Assembly: GCA_029721435.1 (NCBI GenBank)
Contig: CM056583.1
Span: forward strand, 94,059,575 to 94,123,574
Direction: 5' to 3'
From: Gymnothorax reevesii
Taxonomy: Eukaryota; Chordata; Actinopteri; Anguilliformes; Muraenidae
Length of the DNA stretch: 64,000 bases
Below the pieces are notes generated by a model. The model had not been told where the DNA came from and searched no databases. It saw only the letters and a list, made by a program, of their open reading frames with translations. Of this stretch, positions 12,831-24,495 are shown piece after piece (positions within the stretch are counted from its first letter, which is position 1; the number at the start of each line of letters is the position of its first letter). The position numbers were made by a program, and so were the translations under genes.

Positions 12831-13079
12831 GCTGTACAAAATGTTGGAATCACCTGCATAACGTGATGTCCTGTAATAGTGAGAAGGTCTGCTCTCTGCC
12901 TTGCAAATTCTGATTACGATTTCTGTGCTGTGCAAAGCGGGCAAGTGACCCATTCTTCAAGGATAGTTTCCAGATTTTAAGAACGAAAGAGGAGATCTGT
13001 CGGAATTTAGCGCTCCAGAACTCTCCACAGTCTCATTTAAGTTTAGATTCGGTAGTTGTACTGGTCATGGTAATATGAC

Positions 13080-13213
13080 TTTAACCTTGTGTTCTAAGAA
13101 TACTTTTTAAAATGTTTTCAGCTGTGTGTTTGGAGGCATTATCATCATGTTGGAATATAAAACATTAGGGGACATAAACCAATCCAGATGAAGAAAAAGT
13201 AAGGTCCAACCAT
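13080..13213 (-). pseudogene. Tc1/mariner transposase fragment
   Basis: Read on the minus strand, this matches the segment at 28798-28917 almost base for base. That segment encodes a Tc1-type FQHDNASKHTAKSIL motif around the second catalytic Asp. This copy has small indels and stops. Weaker similarity to the same element may continue toward 12830. Confidence 0.6.
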
Positions 13214-13711
13214 AAATACCTATGCGTGCAAGTCGAAAAAAGCACGTAGCTACGCGCCTTTCAGCCTAAGTGTATTCTCCCCACGACTTAGGTCTGTGCA
13301 TTATGCGTCTCAAAGGCAGTTGCGCTTGGGGCGGAGCAAGGCCAAAATCGGGGCGTTTCTCATGCAAACACATACGTGTATTCTCCCCCTGGCTTAAGCG
13401 CTTTTTCTGTTAAGCGCTTTGGAGAGCTGTATTAAGGTCAAGCGCCAACATAAGGCAAAATGGAATATTGCGTTTAATGTCGGTTATAGGCCGAATTTTA
13501 ACATTAATTTTATTTTATTTAACGTGGTTAAGGTTGCGACATTCAATTTTCGATTGTTTTTCCTTATTTCTAAACTAATTTCTCATAGCCATAATAAATT
13601 ATCAAACGAATTCATCACATGATATTGCGCAACAGCCTCTTCTCCAAGTAGTTCAATTACAAACGCATAGCAATTAATTAATATGAGTATACATAAGACC
13701 ATCATTCTACC

Positions 13712-14085
13712 ATGCCCTCAAAATCTAAAACCAAAATGCCAGTCCTGCATTTGCTTGTACTCTTGCGTGATTGGGAAAGAGTAAGAGGAGCGCGCCGAGT
13801 GCAGAGGCGACCACGCATATATCGGCTTCGTTTGGACATCCCGGGACTAACAAACACCAAGTGCATCCAGCCCTTTCGTCTGGACCGTGCATGAGGCAAT
13901 CACCTATCTTTGCCGACTTTTGGATGAACAGCTAGCCAGGCGCAGCAATCGCCCACAAAACGTACCCGTGGTCATCAAGGTCCCAATTGCGCTATTGGTC
14001 CTGGCATCTGGGTCGTTCCAGAGAGTGGCTGGTGATGTCATACACATCACAGGCGTCTGTGTCAAGGAGTCTGATGCAGTTCGTT
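13712..14085 (+). pseudogene. Harbinger transposase N-terminal fragment
   Basis: Two overlapping frames (13712-13894 and 13887-14087) together read like the N-terminal region of a Harbinger transposase: YRLRLDIPGLT, then ITYLCRLLDEQL, then ALLVLASGSFQRVAGDV. They are separated by a frame change near 13890. The catalytic DDE part is absent. Confidence 0.55.
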
Positions 14086-14306
14086 GACGCTCCAACTTCT
14101 TCTCCACGCACTTCCACTGCAGAAAGAGTGGATGCCATCCCCTCCTCTAGTGCAGTGAAATGCACAGGGGATGATGGTTGCCCATCACCTGTTGCATGTA
14201 CACTTCTCCGGTGTGCAGAGAGCCTGGCTTTTCCAGCGCCCCGCAGATTTCTCCATTTATGCTTTAAATCGGGGATACTGCGCTTACATCTCCCCACCGA
14301 AGCCAC
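13992..14306 (-). pseudogene. MYB/MADF-like Harbinger accessory protein fragment
   Basis: Contains DLKHKWRNLRGAGKARL followed by AHRRSVHATGDG, close to the KKW..LK...KxxxAHRR..xxTGGG pattern of MYB-like proteins encoded by Harbinger elements. It overlaps the + strand transposase fragment, so an internal deletion has probably fused the two genes. The frame beyond about 14110 is probably not original. Confidence 0.5.
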
Positions 14307-15906
14307 ATCCAGAACGATTTGCAGCTTTCTTCCTCGGATCAGCCTTCAGTGCCCGCTTGCCATACAACATCAACATCTGTGAAATTTGGTTTTTGGCTTT
14401 GGCCCGACGTTGCCATCATTGTCTTCATGTTCTATTAACAAATGCGACTGCCCTATATGTTCGTGATAATCTAAAAAGTTGTGATATTCTCACAAGTGAG
14501 GAGATTGATTTTCTAATTGAGGATATCTGCATTAACTAACTCGTGTCTTTACATTTTTTTTTTGCCATTGATAATACTGTGTTTTTTAATGTGTGAATAA
14601 AGATCTTATTAAATAGGCCTCTCTAGATTGAGCCCTACCCTGGCCAATACCAAAGCACTACCCATTTGCTAATCAATTTTAGCCAATAAAGAATAGCTGA
14701 CATTGGAAGAATCATTATCAGTAAATGGGATAATTGATTATAATAAAATATTAGGCACAAGTTCAAGTGAATGTGTCGCTCAAATCAAATGGGACATAAT
14801 AGGCTACAGATATGGAATTGTGTGATTGCTGAGGCGGTTTCGGGGCGGGGGGATGACCGCGTGTGGGGTAAGAATCCTTGTTAAAGCGTTTCCATGTCCT
14901 TTAGTTGCAAACCTGACATCGGAGTGGTTTGAGATTTCAGGTGCGCAATTTCTAAATGAGATCATATAAACTGTCTTTGATTGTCATTTTTGTGTGACTA
15001 GAATGTTCCCTTTATTTGTCTTCTTCCACAGCACAAACAGGCTGGTGTAGGAGGGACACATTTTCAATGATCTGATTGCGCTGGTTGAGAAGTGCTAATT
15101 TCTTTTTCATTATCGCAGCAATTTCTTTGTTTGCATGGCGTTAATGCCATGGTGGCTAGAGTAAGAAATAAAAAAGGAGAAGTCTGCAATACTTCTTGTA
15201 ATTGGCACAGACATACTTAGGCCTACTATGACAGCTGCATATCGTGGGCCTGCTGATTCAAGGTTTTATCTTAGAATGATAAACTTCACAGGAAAATAAA
15301 TAAACAAAAAATAAAGAATATCTATAAACTGATTAATTTAAAATATAAATAAAATAAAACCTGTTTAATTCTGCATGTAAGAATAGTGGACATGCAAGTT
15401 TTTGTTTATTATCAGTTTGGAGATACGAGGTTTTATCAGCAGGCCTGGTTTGCGTTTTCCATGGACCACAACTGCATTTTCATGGTTAAGAAAATCCTTG
15501 TTCCATGTTTTCCTGATAGCCATAATCAATGAGCTTTGTACAAAGCCTGCCTCTTTTGGATCAGTCACATCTCTTTCATAAGGCCACCTAAATTCTAAAA
15601 TTAAGCGCTGTGGGCGTGATTGAAGCGAGTAGGGGAGAATACGCGTAACTCAAAGTCGCTTAACTCGAATCGCGTAAAAAAGGACTTGCGCGCTAATGGG
15701 AGAATAGACCCCGTACTGTTGGAACAGTGGACTCAACCTATGTGCAATATCAACATTAGAGGTACATGTCAAGACAAACAAAGCAGTCATAAGTCATGAG
15801 TCATAATTAAACCCCCCCCCCCCCGCCCCTGTTTTCTCATAAGAAGCACAGGTAGATCCAAGATTCCCAAACTAAAATGTAGACAGAAACTGCAACTGCA
15901 CTAAGT

Positions 15907-17120
15907 TGTGGAGACAATAGTGCCAAAATTGAAAATGATAAAATTGTGGCAACATTAATTTTCCCATAATTCCACTCCCCCCAGATGTTATGAATGTAAT
16001 GGACTGAAACTCCTAAAGAACTTGACTGTAGATGTAAAGGATGAGAAATGGAGGAGTGGGGTAAAATTTTGGCAATATGAATTTTCCCACTTGCCAAAAT
16101 TCCACTCCCCCCTGAACTTTTTAATGCAGCACTGATGGACTTCAGATACACAGCTGTTACGTGTCCCAGCAGCAAGACTAAAATAACAGAAGAACTTGAC
16201 TGTGGAGGAAACGGATCAGAAATGGAGGGGGGGGGGGGGGGGAGTGATTTTTTGGCAGCAGCAATTTTCCCCCTTAACAAAATTCCAGTCCCCCCAGATC
16301 TTTTTAATGCATGCACTGATGGACTCCAGATTCCCAGCAGTAACCCCTCACAGCATGTAGACTACATTTACCAAATAACCTGACTGCAGAAACAACATAT
16401 TAGAAATGGACAAAGGAGTGAAATTTTGGCAGCATGAATTTTCCTTCCTGCCATAATCCCACTCTCCCCTGTCTTTTTAATGCCATGACTGGTGTACTGC
16501 AGATTGGCCGAATGAACAAATACACAGGTGAAGATGGCAATAATGAAAGAAAGTGATTGCAGAGGCGGCATTTCAGGAATGATGAGGGGACTGAATTTAT
16601 GTCGGCATGAGTATTCAGGGCTTACCGGATCTACGGAAAATGTCCCACAAGGTACTGGGAAAACATTCCTAATGAAGTACAGTAACTATTAAGTAGACAT
16701 TTTCACAATCCTCATGTGAATTCCTTGTGTGTCTCCCCTGCCCTCAGCTACATCTCATTACATGCTTATCCTGTTAAGGTCAGACAGGAATTCATCCACT
16801 CTACTATGTGTGCAAGTTGCTGGATTGTTAAGTCAGCATTTTGCACGAAGATCCCCGTCAGTATTATTTGTGAAAACAATTGTCTTTGTTAAATGCAACA
16901 TGCACTGTCACTGCAGCATACTCAGAAAGCTCTAGTCGTGATCCGGTCATTGGGATTGAAGCAGAGTTTCCCTCAAGTTGCTCCATCCTCCTGCGGAACA
17001 GTACGGTGCTGGCAAAGTCTACACTTTACCTGCCAGTAATCATGGAAGTCACAGGCCAGCAATCGACAGCCCTGCTTCGTCTACAACATCTGAACTATAC
17101 TGTGCTATGATTATCGGGTT
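15907..17120. repeat. Left arm of a long inverted repeat
   Basis: The sequence from ttgtggagacaatagtgcc (15904) to about 17120 recurs in reverse complement at 21270-22668 with high identity. For example, the 68-codon frame 16729-16935 (+) recurs nearly unchanged at 21646-21852 (-). Inside the arm, a block of about 150 bp (ccactcccccc ... ttttaatgcac ... ccagat) is repeated four or five times in diverged form. It begins after a C run at 15810-15823. The frames have no recognised domains. Confidence 0.85.
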
Positions 17121-18176
17121 TCCGTCCTCACCTCTTTCTCCGGGGTTCCGTCCCCTCGGTATCGTATGGGTGTTAATAAACTACTTGTTGGATTGTACAC
17201 TGCCTCTGCCCTTGATTTTCTGGGCTGTACCCTAAAAAGATATACAACCCCAATTCCGAAATAGTTGGGACGAAGTGTAAATTTGGAATAAAATCAAAAC
17301 CCATTGACTTTCAAATCACACCAGACAGCATTTTATTCAGAATAGAACAGAGATAACGAATGTTGAAACTGAGAAATTTTATATTTTTATGCACAAAAAA
17401 AGCTCATTTCAAAGGATATATTTTCACGGTATAGGGAAAAATGCCCACAGCCCGATCAGAACAAGCTTTTGATATTATGAAACACATCTGGTAACTCTAC
17501 GGAAAAGAACTTTTATATGCCTGATTTGCATACAGGAAGTGAACTATGGCCCACTTAGTATATGCTCTATTTTTATGAGACAATGCTCAAAAAAAGTTCA
17601 TTTTTGACCATGTTAGCAAGTCCAAATATGTTCAATTATTAGTTTATTAGCTTCAGCAAGACCTTCCGCATATTTTGATACCAAATGCAAACCCAGAAAC
17701 CCCACAACAAAAAAGTTATAGGTGATTTACTCAAGAATTTGTCAATTTTATCACAAAATTTCAGAGAAATCTTATTTTTCTTTTGCTTATTTCAGTAGAT
17801 TCCCATTCTTGCCCACCTAAAATTTTTTGTAGAAACTTGCGCTAAAGTGTATAAATCCTGTCAAATTTTTTTGAACTTTCGAGACCAGTAACATTGATCC
17901 AGAGATCAATATATCAAAAGAACTCTCATTTGTAAGAAGAACGGTTTGTTTTAAATAGGATATGATTATCAACCTTTACCCAAAATAGTTAATGTACTCA
18001 AAATCATAAGCAATAACTAAAAAATAATGGTATTACGGCTTCAAAATGGTATGAATTCATTCTGGATCATTCTGGATCTTATCAACTAGCAAGCTGTAAT
18101 GGAGTCCTTCCATCTAATAGTGTGTGTCTATCCTGGTTAAAGACAAGAAAAATATTATCTATATGAATTTACAGCT

Positions 18177-18620
18177 TCAATTCTTGCATCCAGCGAGTTC
18201 ATGAGCACACATGCCAGCTGTTCTATTCCCTGCTGGACATGTGCAGTAGTGTCCTTTCACTGGATCATCAGACTCACTTATGTCGTATTGTACTATTAGT
18301 GAGAGATGAGCTTGTTTTGGTAACACAACACACTTGTCATTGTAACTTGTACAAATAGAACATTTTCGATGGGATGACGATCCATACATCAAATAGTCTA
18401 CACTTAAGCATGGTGGAACAACATTATCTGTGCTTAATGGCTCTTCGCCTCTAATTGCATCTTCCAGAAAACTTTGTTCTGAAGGTGATTCATCATGGTC
18501 ATCATCAAGAATATCATTCTCTTCTCGGGGATGCTTAAGCAATAAAGACCGATAACATTTCTGGCATAACCTATCACCTGACGAGATCTTCAAACCATTT
18601 TTGGAAATCAGAGGACATGA
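18177..18620 (-). CDS. SWIM-like zinc-finger ORF fragment of unknown origin
   Basis: The minus frame from 18668 begins in Tc1 transposase sequence read out of frame. It continues into a different protein with a CPLI...LCQKCYRSLL cysteine pair, an acidic Ser-rich stretch, and near the end CTCPAGNRTAGMCAH, which fits the CxC-xn-CxH SWIM zinc-finger pattern. It stops at 18177. SWIM fingers occur in transposase-derived and DNA- or protein-binding proteins. Whether this is a captured gene piece or part of another transposon cannot be told, and the frame is probably not expressed as written. Confidence 0.35.
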   Translation of the reverse strand, partial: SCPLISKNGLKISSGDRLCQKCYRSLLLKHPREENDILDDDHDESPSEQSFLEDAIRGEEPLSTDNVVPPCLSVDYLMYGSSSHRKCSICTSYNDKCVVLPKQAHLSLIVQYDISESDDPVKGHYCTCPAGNRTAGMCAHELAGCKN

Positions 18621-18645
18621 CGCCCATGATTTCCAACAAGAATGT

Positions 18646-18885
18646 CTAATTTGGACTCGTCTGACCACAGGACACTTTGCTGCAGTCCATTTTAAAGGAG
18701 CCTTGGCCCAAAGAACGCGGCAGCGCTACTGGATCATGCTCAACAATGGCTTCCTTTTTGCATGACAAGAGTTTTAGGTGGCATCTGTGGATGGCACGGC
18801 AGACTGTGTTTACAGACAGTGGCTTCTTGAAGTATTCCTGGGCCCATTTAGTAATTTCAATGACAGAATCATGCCGGTGAGTCAT
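18646..18885 (-). pseudogene. Tc1 transposase N-terminal half fragment
   Basis: Encodes ITKWAQEYFKKPLSVNTVCRAIHRC, the second helix-turn-helix of Tc1 transposases, followed by a diverged linker. The catalytic core is lost or frame-shifted. The family's conserved SDES motif (first catalytic Asp) is visible only in a different frame near 18650. Confidence 0.7.
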
Positions 18886-19479
18886 GCAGTGGCGTCTGAG
18901 GGCCCGAAGATTACAGGCATCCAGTAAAGGTCTTCAGGCTTGTCCCTTACGCACTGATTTTTTCGGTTTCTGTGAATATTTTGATGATGTCATGCTCTGT
19001 TAATGACACCTTCAAAGCCTTTGCAATTTGCTGTTGAGGAACATTGTTTTTAAAGTATTCCACAGTTTTTTTGTTTTTTTTTAATGCAAGCCTTCACAGG
19101 TTGGAGAGCCTCTGGCCATCTTTACTTCTGAGAGACTCAGCCTCTAAGACATCCCTTTAATAGCCAATCATGTTACACACCTGATGCCAGTTAACTTAAT
19201 TACTTGCTAAATGTTCTTTCAGCTGATTCTCTTTATTAATTGCTTTTTTTTCCCTTTTTTGCCTGCATCACAACTTTTTGGAGACCTATTGCGGCCATAA
19301 AATTTGAAATAAGCTCATTTTGTGGATAAAAAAATGTTAAATGTCTCAGTTTCAACATTTGAAATGTCATCTATGTTCTATTGCAAATAACATATTGGCT
19401 CGTGATTAGAAAGTCATTGCATTTTGATTTTATTCACAATGTATATTACGTCCCAACTATTTCGGGATTGGGGTTGTAA

Positions 19480-20450
19480 AATAATGTTTAAAATATACCA
19501 AAATGTATTACAAATGTTCAATGTAATTAGGAATAATTGTACAAACTTTACAAATGATTAAAATAATTCAGTTTAAATCTTCTGTGTCATGTAGTTAAAC
19601 AGCATGTCATTTGTAAAAAAGTTTGTCCACATAACATATTTTGTTTGTCTGCATGACGGATTCCATCATTTTTATTCCAAACAGGCAGTTGCATGGCCAC
19701 CTATTCACCACACTAACCTTGACCTTGACCTATAAACTTTAAATTTCATGTGTAAATCAGCATTTAGAAAATGTTCAACTCTATCAACACTTTTTTGACG
19801 TTGGACAAATCTCAACTCTGCGACACTTTGTATGACCCCTGGAAAAGGTGATACTAACTTAAATATAGGCACACATTTTTGAACTTTCCTCCAACTCTGG
19901 TTGTCCTCAGGGGTCCTCTGAGTGATGTCATCACAGGTCACAAGACTTGAGTCATAAATCTTAAGTACAAAATGGCTTCCAATCTTTGTTTTACTACATG
20001 ACATTGAGGGAAATCTGTCTCTGCGGAACAAAGTGATTTAGATATTAATGACATTTATTAAAGATATATCCTCTTAATACTTTGCAGTGCTTTTCTGTAC
20101 ACTATAAAAATATGCCAAAGACCAAAGTTGATGATTTTAAACATTTTTAATCATTTTAAAAGCAGTTGTCTTTTTTTGAAATTAAGTCACTCCCATTTTA
20201 CTGCATGACATTTAGCGCTTTAATGGTGTAAAAGTCTACCAATTTTGTATTTTTCATGCAAATATGAATAGTGAGGAGGGAGAATGATGCAAGATTTATG
20301 AATATAAACCATATCGAATTTATTTTATATAAGAACGTAATAGAAATTTCCCCTGGAAGCAAAAATCAGTGTGGCACATCACACACCCGTACCCGTTTAC
20401 ACGTGTAGATGTTGACACACCGAGTTTAAAGCCAAGAGTAAGACACTGAT
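19480..20450. other. No recognised gene
   Basis: AT-rich. One 108-codon minus frame (19705-20031) has no recognisable motif. Confidence 0.4.
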
Positions 20451-20466
20451 AAAGGTTGTAAGAGAA

Positions 20467-21245
20467 ATGCTCTTTGCCGACTACAGTGCTCTCGTTGCAC
20501 ATAGTGCAGAGGATATGCAATCTTTAGTAAAGAAATTTGCAAGAGCAGCGAGCAAATTCAGCCTCAAAATCAAGAAGAGAGAGTGCCTTTATCAACCGCC
20601 AAAGTTCCAGTTATCAACATCACTTCCAGAAGAGATCAGCATTAGTACAGGCCACTAGTCAAGTGCAAGACTTTCAAGTATCGAGGGAGTACTGTTTCAG
20701 ATAATGCTAGGCAGGAGGATGAACGATCTTTCAGAATGGGAAGAGCAAGCGCTGTGTTTGGAAACATGAGGAGGAGACTGTGGAACAATCGACAGGGGTC
20801 TATCTGTGCGAAATGCAAAGTGTAAAGAGTGACAGTACTGGCTACTCTATTGCATGGTGCTGAAACTTGGACTGTCTACATAGCGTAGGTAAAGAGACTC
20901 CATGCGTAAATGATGAGACACCTTCGAGCCATAATGAAAATCTCATGGAAAGACAAGATAACCAACATAGAAGTGTTGAAACAAGCTGGTCTACCATCAA
21001 TGGAGGACATGCTAATACAGATGAACCTGAGATGGCTCGGACATGTTGAGAAGATGAACCACCATCGTCTCCCTCGTCAGTTACTCTACTCACAGCTATG
21101 CGAGGGCAAACGCAATCAGGGTAGACCAAGGCTGAGATTTAAAGACACTATAAAAAGAAACTTGAACCTTGACAGAGACAGAAGTTCCTGGGATCAGAAG
21201 GCCAAGGACGGGGCTGCATGGAGGAATCTGATCAGATCTAAATGA
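20467..21245 (+). pseudogene. Non-LTR retrotransposon (LINE) reverse transcriptase 3' fragment
   Basis: The frame at 20467 reads MLFADYSALVAHSAEDMQ, the YADD-type active-site region (here FADY, a catalytic Asp changed to Tyr). It is followed by LKIKKRECLYQPP. A second frame, 20910-21245, carries RWLGHVEKMN and LPRQLLY, then GKRNQGRPRLRFKDT, a C-terminal signature common in LINE proteins. Stops and frame changes lie between. It is 5'-truncated and dead. Confidence 0.75.
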
Positions 21246-21269
21246 AATAGTCATTGTCGCCCACACAGA

Positions 21270-22668
21270 CTGCTATGATGATAGTTCAGATGTTGCAGAC
21301 GAAGCAGGGCTGTCAATTTCTGGCCTATGACTTCCATGATTACTGCCAGGTAAAGTGCAGACTTTGCCAACACCATAGTATTCCGCAGGAGGATGGAGTA
21401 ACTTGAGGGGAACTCTGCTCCAATCCCAATAACCGGATAAGGATTGGGAGCTTTTTCCAAACAAACCAGACAAAGAAATAGACTTGGAGGAATTAACGAG
21501 AACGTGGTCCCAAACCTGGACCCTGCTTAGGCTTGGAAGCTTGTTCCTATTAAACTGGTCTGACAAATTAACTAAAGCTGGGTTAACTTGAGCACGGTCC
21601 CAATCCTGAGGCCTAATTAGCACTAGAAGCTTGTTCAAATCACGACTAGAGCTTTCTGAGTATGCTGCAGTGACAGTGCATGTTGCATTTAACAAAGACA
21701 ATTGTTTTCACAAATAATACTGACGGGGATCTTCGTGCAAAATGCTGACTTAACAATCCAGCAACTTGCACACATAGTAGAGTGGATGAATTCCTGTCTG
21801 ACCTTAACAGGATAAGCATGTAATGAGATGTAGCTGAGGGCAGGGGAGACACACAAGGAATTCACATGAGGATTGTGAAAATGTCTACTTAATAGTTACT
21901 GTACTTCATTAGGAATGTTTTCCCAGTACCTTGTGGGACATTTTCTGTGGATCCGGTAAGCCCTGAATACTCATGCCGACATAAATTCAGTCCCCTCATC
22001 ATTCCTGAAATGCCGCCTCTGCAATCACTTTCTTTCATTATTGCCATCTTCACCGGTGTATTTGTTAATTCGGCCAATCTGCAGTACACCAGTCATAGCA
22101 TTAAAAAGATAGGGGAGAGTGGGATTATGGCAGGAAGGAAAATTCATGCTGCCAAAATTTCACTCCTTTGTCCATTTCTAATATGTTGTTTCTGCAGTCA
22201 GGTTATTTGGTAAATGTAGTCTACATTCTGTGAGGGGTTACTGCTGGGAATCTGGAGTCAATCAGTGCATGCATTAAAAAGATCTGGGGGGACTGGAATT
22301 TTGTTGAGGGGGAAAATTGCTGCTGCTAAAAAAAAAATCAATCCCCTCTCCATTTCTGATCCGTTTCCTCCACAGTCAAGTTCTTCTGTGATTTTAGTCT
22401 TGCTGCTGGGACACGTAACAGCTGTGTATCTGAAGTCCATCAGTGCTGCATTAAAAAGTTCAGGGGGGAGTGGAATTTTGGCAAGTGGGAAAATTCATAT
22501 TGCCAAAATTTTACCCCCCTCCACCATTTCTCATCCTTTGTATCTACAGTCAAATTCTTTAGGAGTTTCAGTCCATTACATTAATAACATCTAGGGAGAG
22601 TGGAATTATGGGAAAATTAATGTTGCCACAATTTTATCATTTTCAATTTTGGCACTATTGTCTCCACA
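21270..22668. repeat. Right arm of the long inverted repeat
   Basis: Reverse complement of 15907-17120. It carries about 200 bp (about 21438-21640) that the left arm lacks, at the point equivalent to about 16945 on the left, so one arm has an insertion or the other a deletion. Confidence 0.85.
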
Positions 22669-22735
22669 GCTGTTAGGGATCCTCAGATAAGATCCTTAAT
22701 GAGGCATATTCAGGTGCGTATTCAACCTTCTAATA

Positions 22736-24214
22736 TAGGGGTGGGTCGATTCTGAATCGCAATTTTTTTAAGGCGTAGTACCACCACCTGTTGCCGTGGG
22801 GCGAACATCCGAGCTTTCCCTCTTCCTTAATTAAACCAGACGCAGCCTTGAACGAAAGTGCCAAACATCAAAGGGCGTGAGAAATGCTTCCGGAAAAAAC
22901 TTGACTGACATCATTATTTTTCGGCTACGTGCTGAAAGGAGCCAAGCAAATGAAAACAGAATCATCTCCTATTAACCAATTAGGCAACTCGAAGAAAAGT
23001 AAACCTGTTCCCGTTTACTTTGCTTGATTAGCGATCAAATGTGGATTCGTTTACTCTGTAAGTTGAATGAGTAGAGCTGTTTATTAAGACATGTTTGATT
23101 GCTGCATTTAGAAATTTAAATGGCACAGATTTGCATAAACACAATTGCCATGGCCACACCATTTCGTGCGAGTGTGATAATTCATAGCGATCTCACGATC
23201 ATGTTTCATCTGCTTTTCCAGCCTGTGTATTTTTTAGAATCCAGGGCGATCTTTACAAATCTGTTTTAAATTCATCTTGAATAATGTCCTAAAATGCTAC
23301 AATGAGAGATGTAATTCAGAGGAAGATTTTTTTTCTAATTATTCAAATTATTGGCATTCTTTCAATCTAACAAGCCCAGTTAGGTTTTTCTGCTTTTCGC
23401 CATCACATCTTAATCTTTATAGGCTACTGAAATTGCTTGATTGTTATTTAAGCCAAGTACACGGGAGCAGATTTAGGGAAGGGAGGAGCGCCTGCAATTA
23501 GCGAAATCTAAACTCAGGCTTCTTCCCAACGGCATTTTAAATCGTTTAAGCCGCTTCAGGTGTGTGTTTCAAGAAATTACGTGTGACTGCCTACACACCC
23601 CATGACTGCAAGTGGTCTCATGACACTTAAAAAAGATCCTCGTCTTTTTAGAAGATCTATAATGATATAATAAAAATAAAGAAATTTATTTTCAGATCGC
23701 CCTGGATTTCAAGCATCAAAAAATACACAAGGTGGAAAACATTCTGCAATGCGGATGAAACGTGAATGGGAGAAATAAATTATGAAAATCATACCACAAA
23801 ATGGTATGGCAATGGCAATCGTGTTCATGCTGTGCTGTTCTATGTCCATTTAAATTTCATAATGTGGCAATCAAACATGCTGCCTTAATAAAGAGCTCTA
23901 GTCATCCAGCAAAGTAAATAAGTGAATCCCATGTTTGATTGCTAATTGAGCAAAGTAAACAGGGACATGATTAAAGTAGCCCAATTAGTGAAAAGGAGAC
24001 AGTTCTGTAGTCCTTTACTTGCTCCATGCAGCAAGTTTTTTTTTTTTTTTTCCGGAAGCACTTCTCACGCCCTTTGATGTTTGGCACCTTCGTTCAAGGC
24101 TGCGTCTGGTTTAATAAAGGAAGAGGGAAAGCTCGTATGTTCGCCCCACGGCAACAGGTGGTGGTACTACGCCTTAAAAAAATCGCGATTCCGAATCGAC
24201 CCACCCCTAAATAA
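22736..24214. mobile_element. Fold-back (long inverted-repeat) DNA element
   Basis: Ends begin taggggtgggtcgattc and close with its complement. The terminal ~175 bp (22736-22912) is reverse-complementary to 24036-24212, and complementarity continues inward: 22975-23050 with 23925-23990, 23080-23130 with 23860-23900, and 23217-23260 with 23695-23735. The centre is near 23480. It has no transposase, so it is non-autonomous. The end sequence resembles hAT-type MITEs, but no target duplication could be assigned. Confidence 0.75.
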
Positions 24215-24230
24215 CCAATATTTATGGTTG

Positions 24231-24235
24231 GACCT
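24231..24235. repeat. 5-bp target-site duplication (left)
   Basis: gacct directly before the 5' LTR. The same five bases follow the 3' LTR at 28793-28797. Confidence 0.85.
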
Positions 24236-24448
24236 TGTGTTGATAAGCAGTATGCATCAACAGCAATTACAAATGTGACCACCAGATGGACCTACCGAGA
24301 TATAATTAGAAGGTCACTGATATTGATAGTGTGGTAAGGAGTAGAAGAAGTGATGTTGAACATGCAAGCTACGAGTTCATTCATTAAAGTTTGAGCACAA
24401 GCTCATTGGTAATTTATAAGGTTCATGTCTGCGTTCATAAACAACACA
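24236..24448 (+). repeat. 5' LTR of Ty3/gypsy-type element
   Basis: 213 bp, starts TG and ends CA. I see no difference from the 3' LTR at 28580-28792. Near-identical LTRs mean a recent insertion. Confidence 0.93.
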
Positions 24449-24466
24449 TGGTACCAGGAGTAAAAC
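24449..24466 (+). promoter_or_regulatory. Candidate tRNA primer-binding site
   Basis: tggtaccaggag starts at the base after the 5' LTR. TGG is the complement of the tRNA CCA end, as expected of a primer site. The tRNA is not identified. Confidence 0.55.
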
Positions 24467-24495
24467 TTCGCATCGGGACAGTGGATTAATCGAAG

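Larger units (their letters stand above)
13370..15715. mobile_element. Second Harbinger-like element remnant
   Basis: Two coding remnants (13712-14085 and 13992-14306) are flanked by partly inverted ends. A tattctcccc stretch with aagcgctt near 13376-13420 mirrors gcgctgtg and ggggagaatacgcg near 15600-15650. The ends are diverged and their exact borders are uncertain. The space from 14540 to 15600 holds no recognisable frame. Confidence 0.4.
17243..19478. mobile_element. Tc1/mariner-like element, disrupted
   Basis: The ends are inverted repeats: tacaaccccaattccgaaat at 17243 and its complement ending at 19478, both reading on into agttgggacg, the common fish Tc1 end. The right part (about 18620-19130, minus) carries transposase remnants. 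The left part (about 17500-18620) does not look like Tc1 and may be an insertion. Confidence 0.75.

Noticed and set aside
16729..16935. 68-codon frame conserved at 16729-16935 (+) and 21646-21852 (-)
   Set aside because: Conservation is explained by the two arms of the long inverted repeat; no protein motif.
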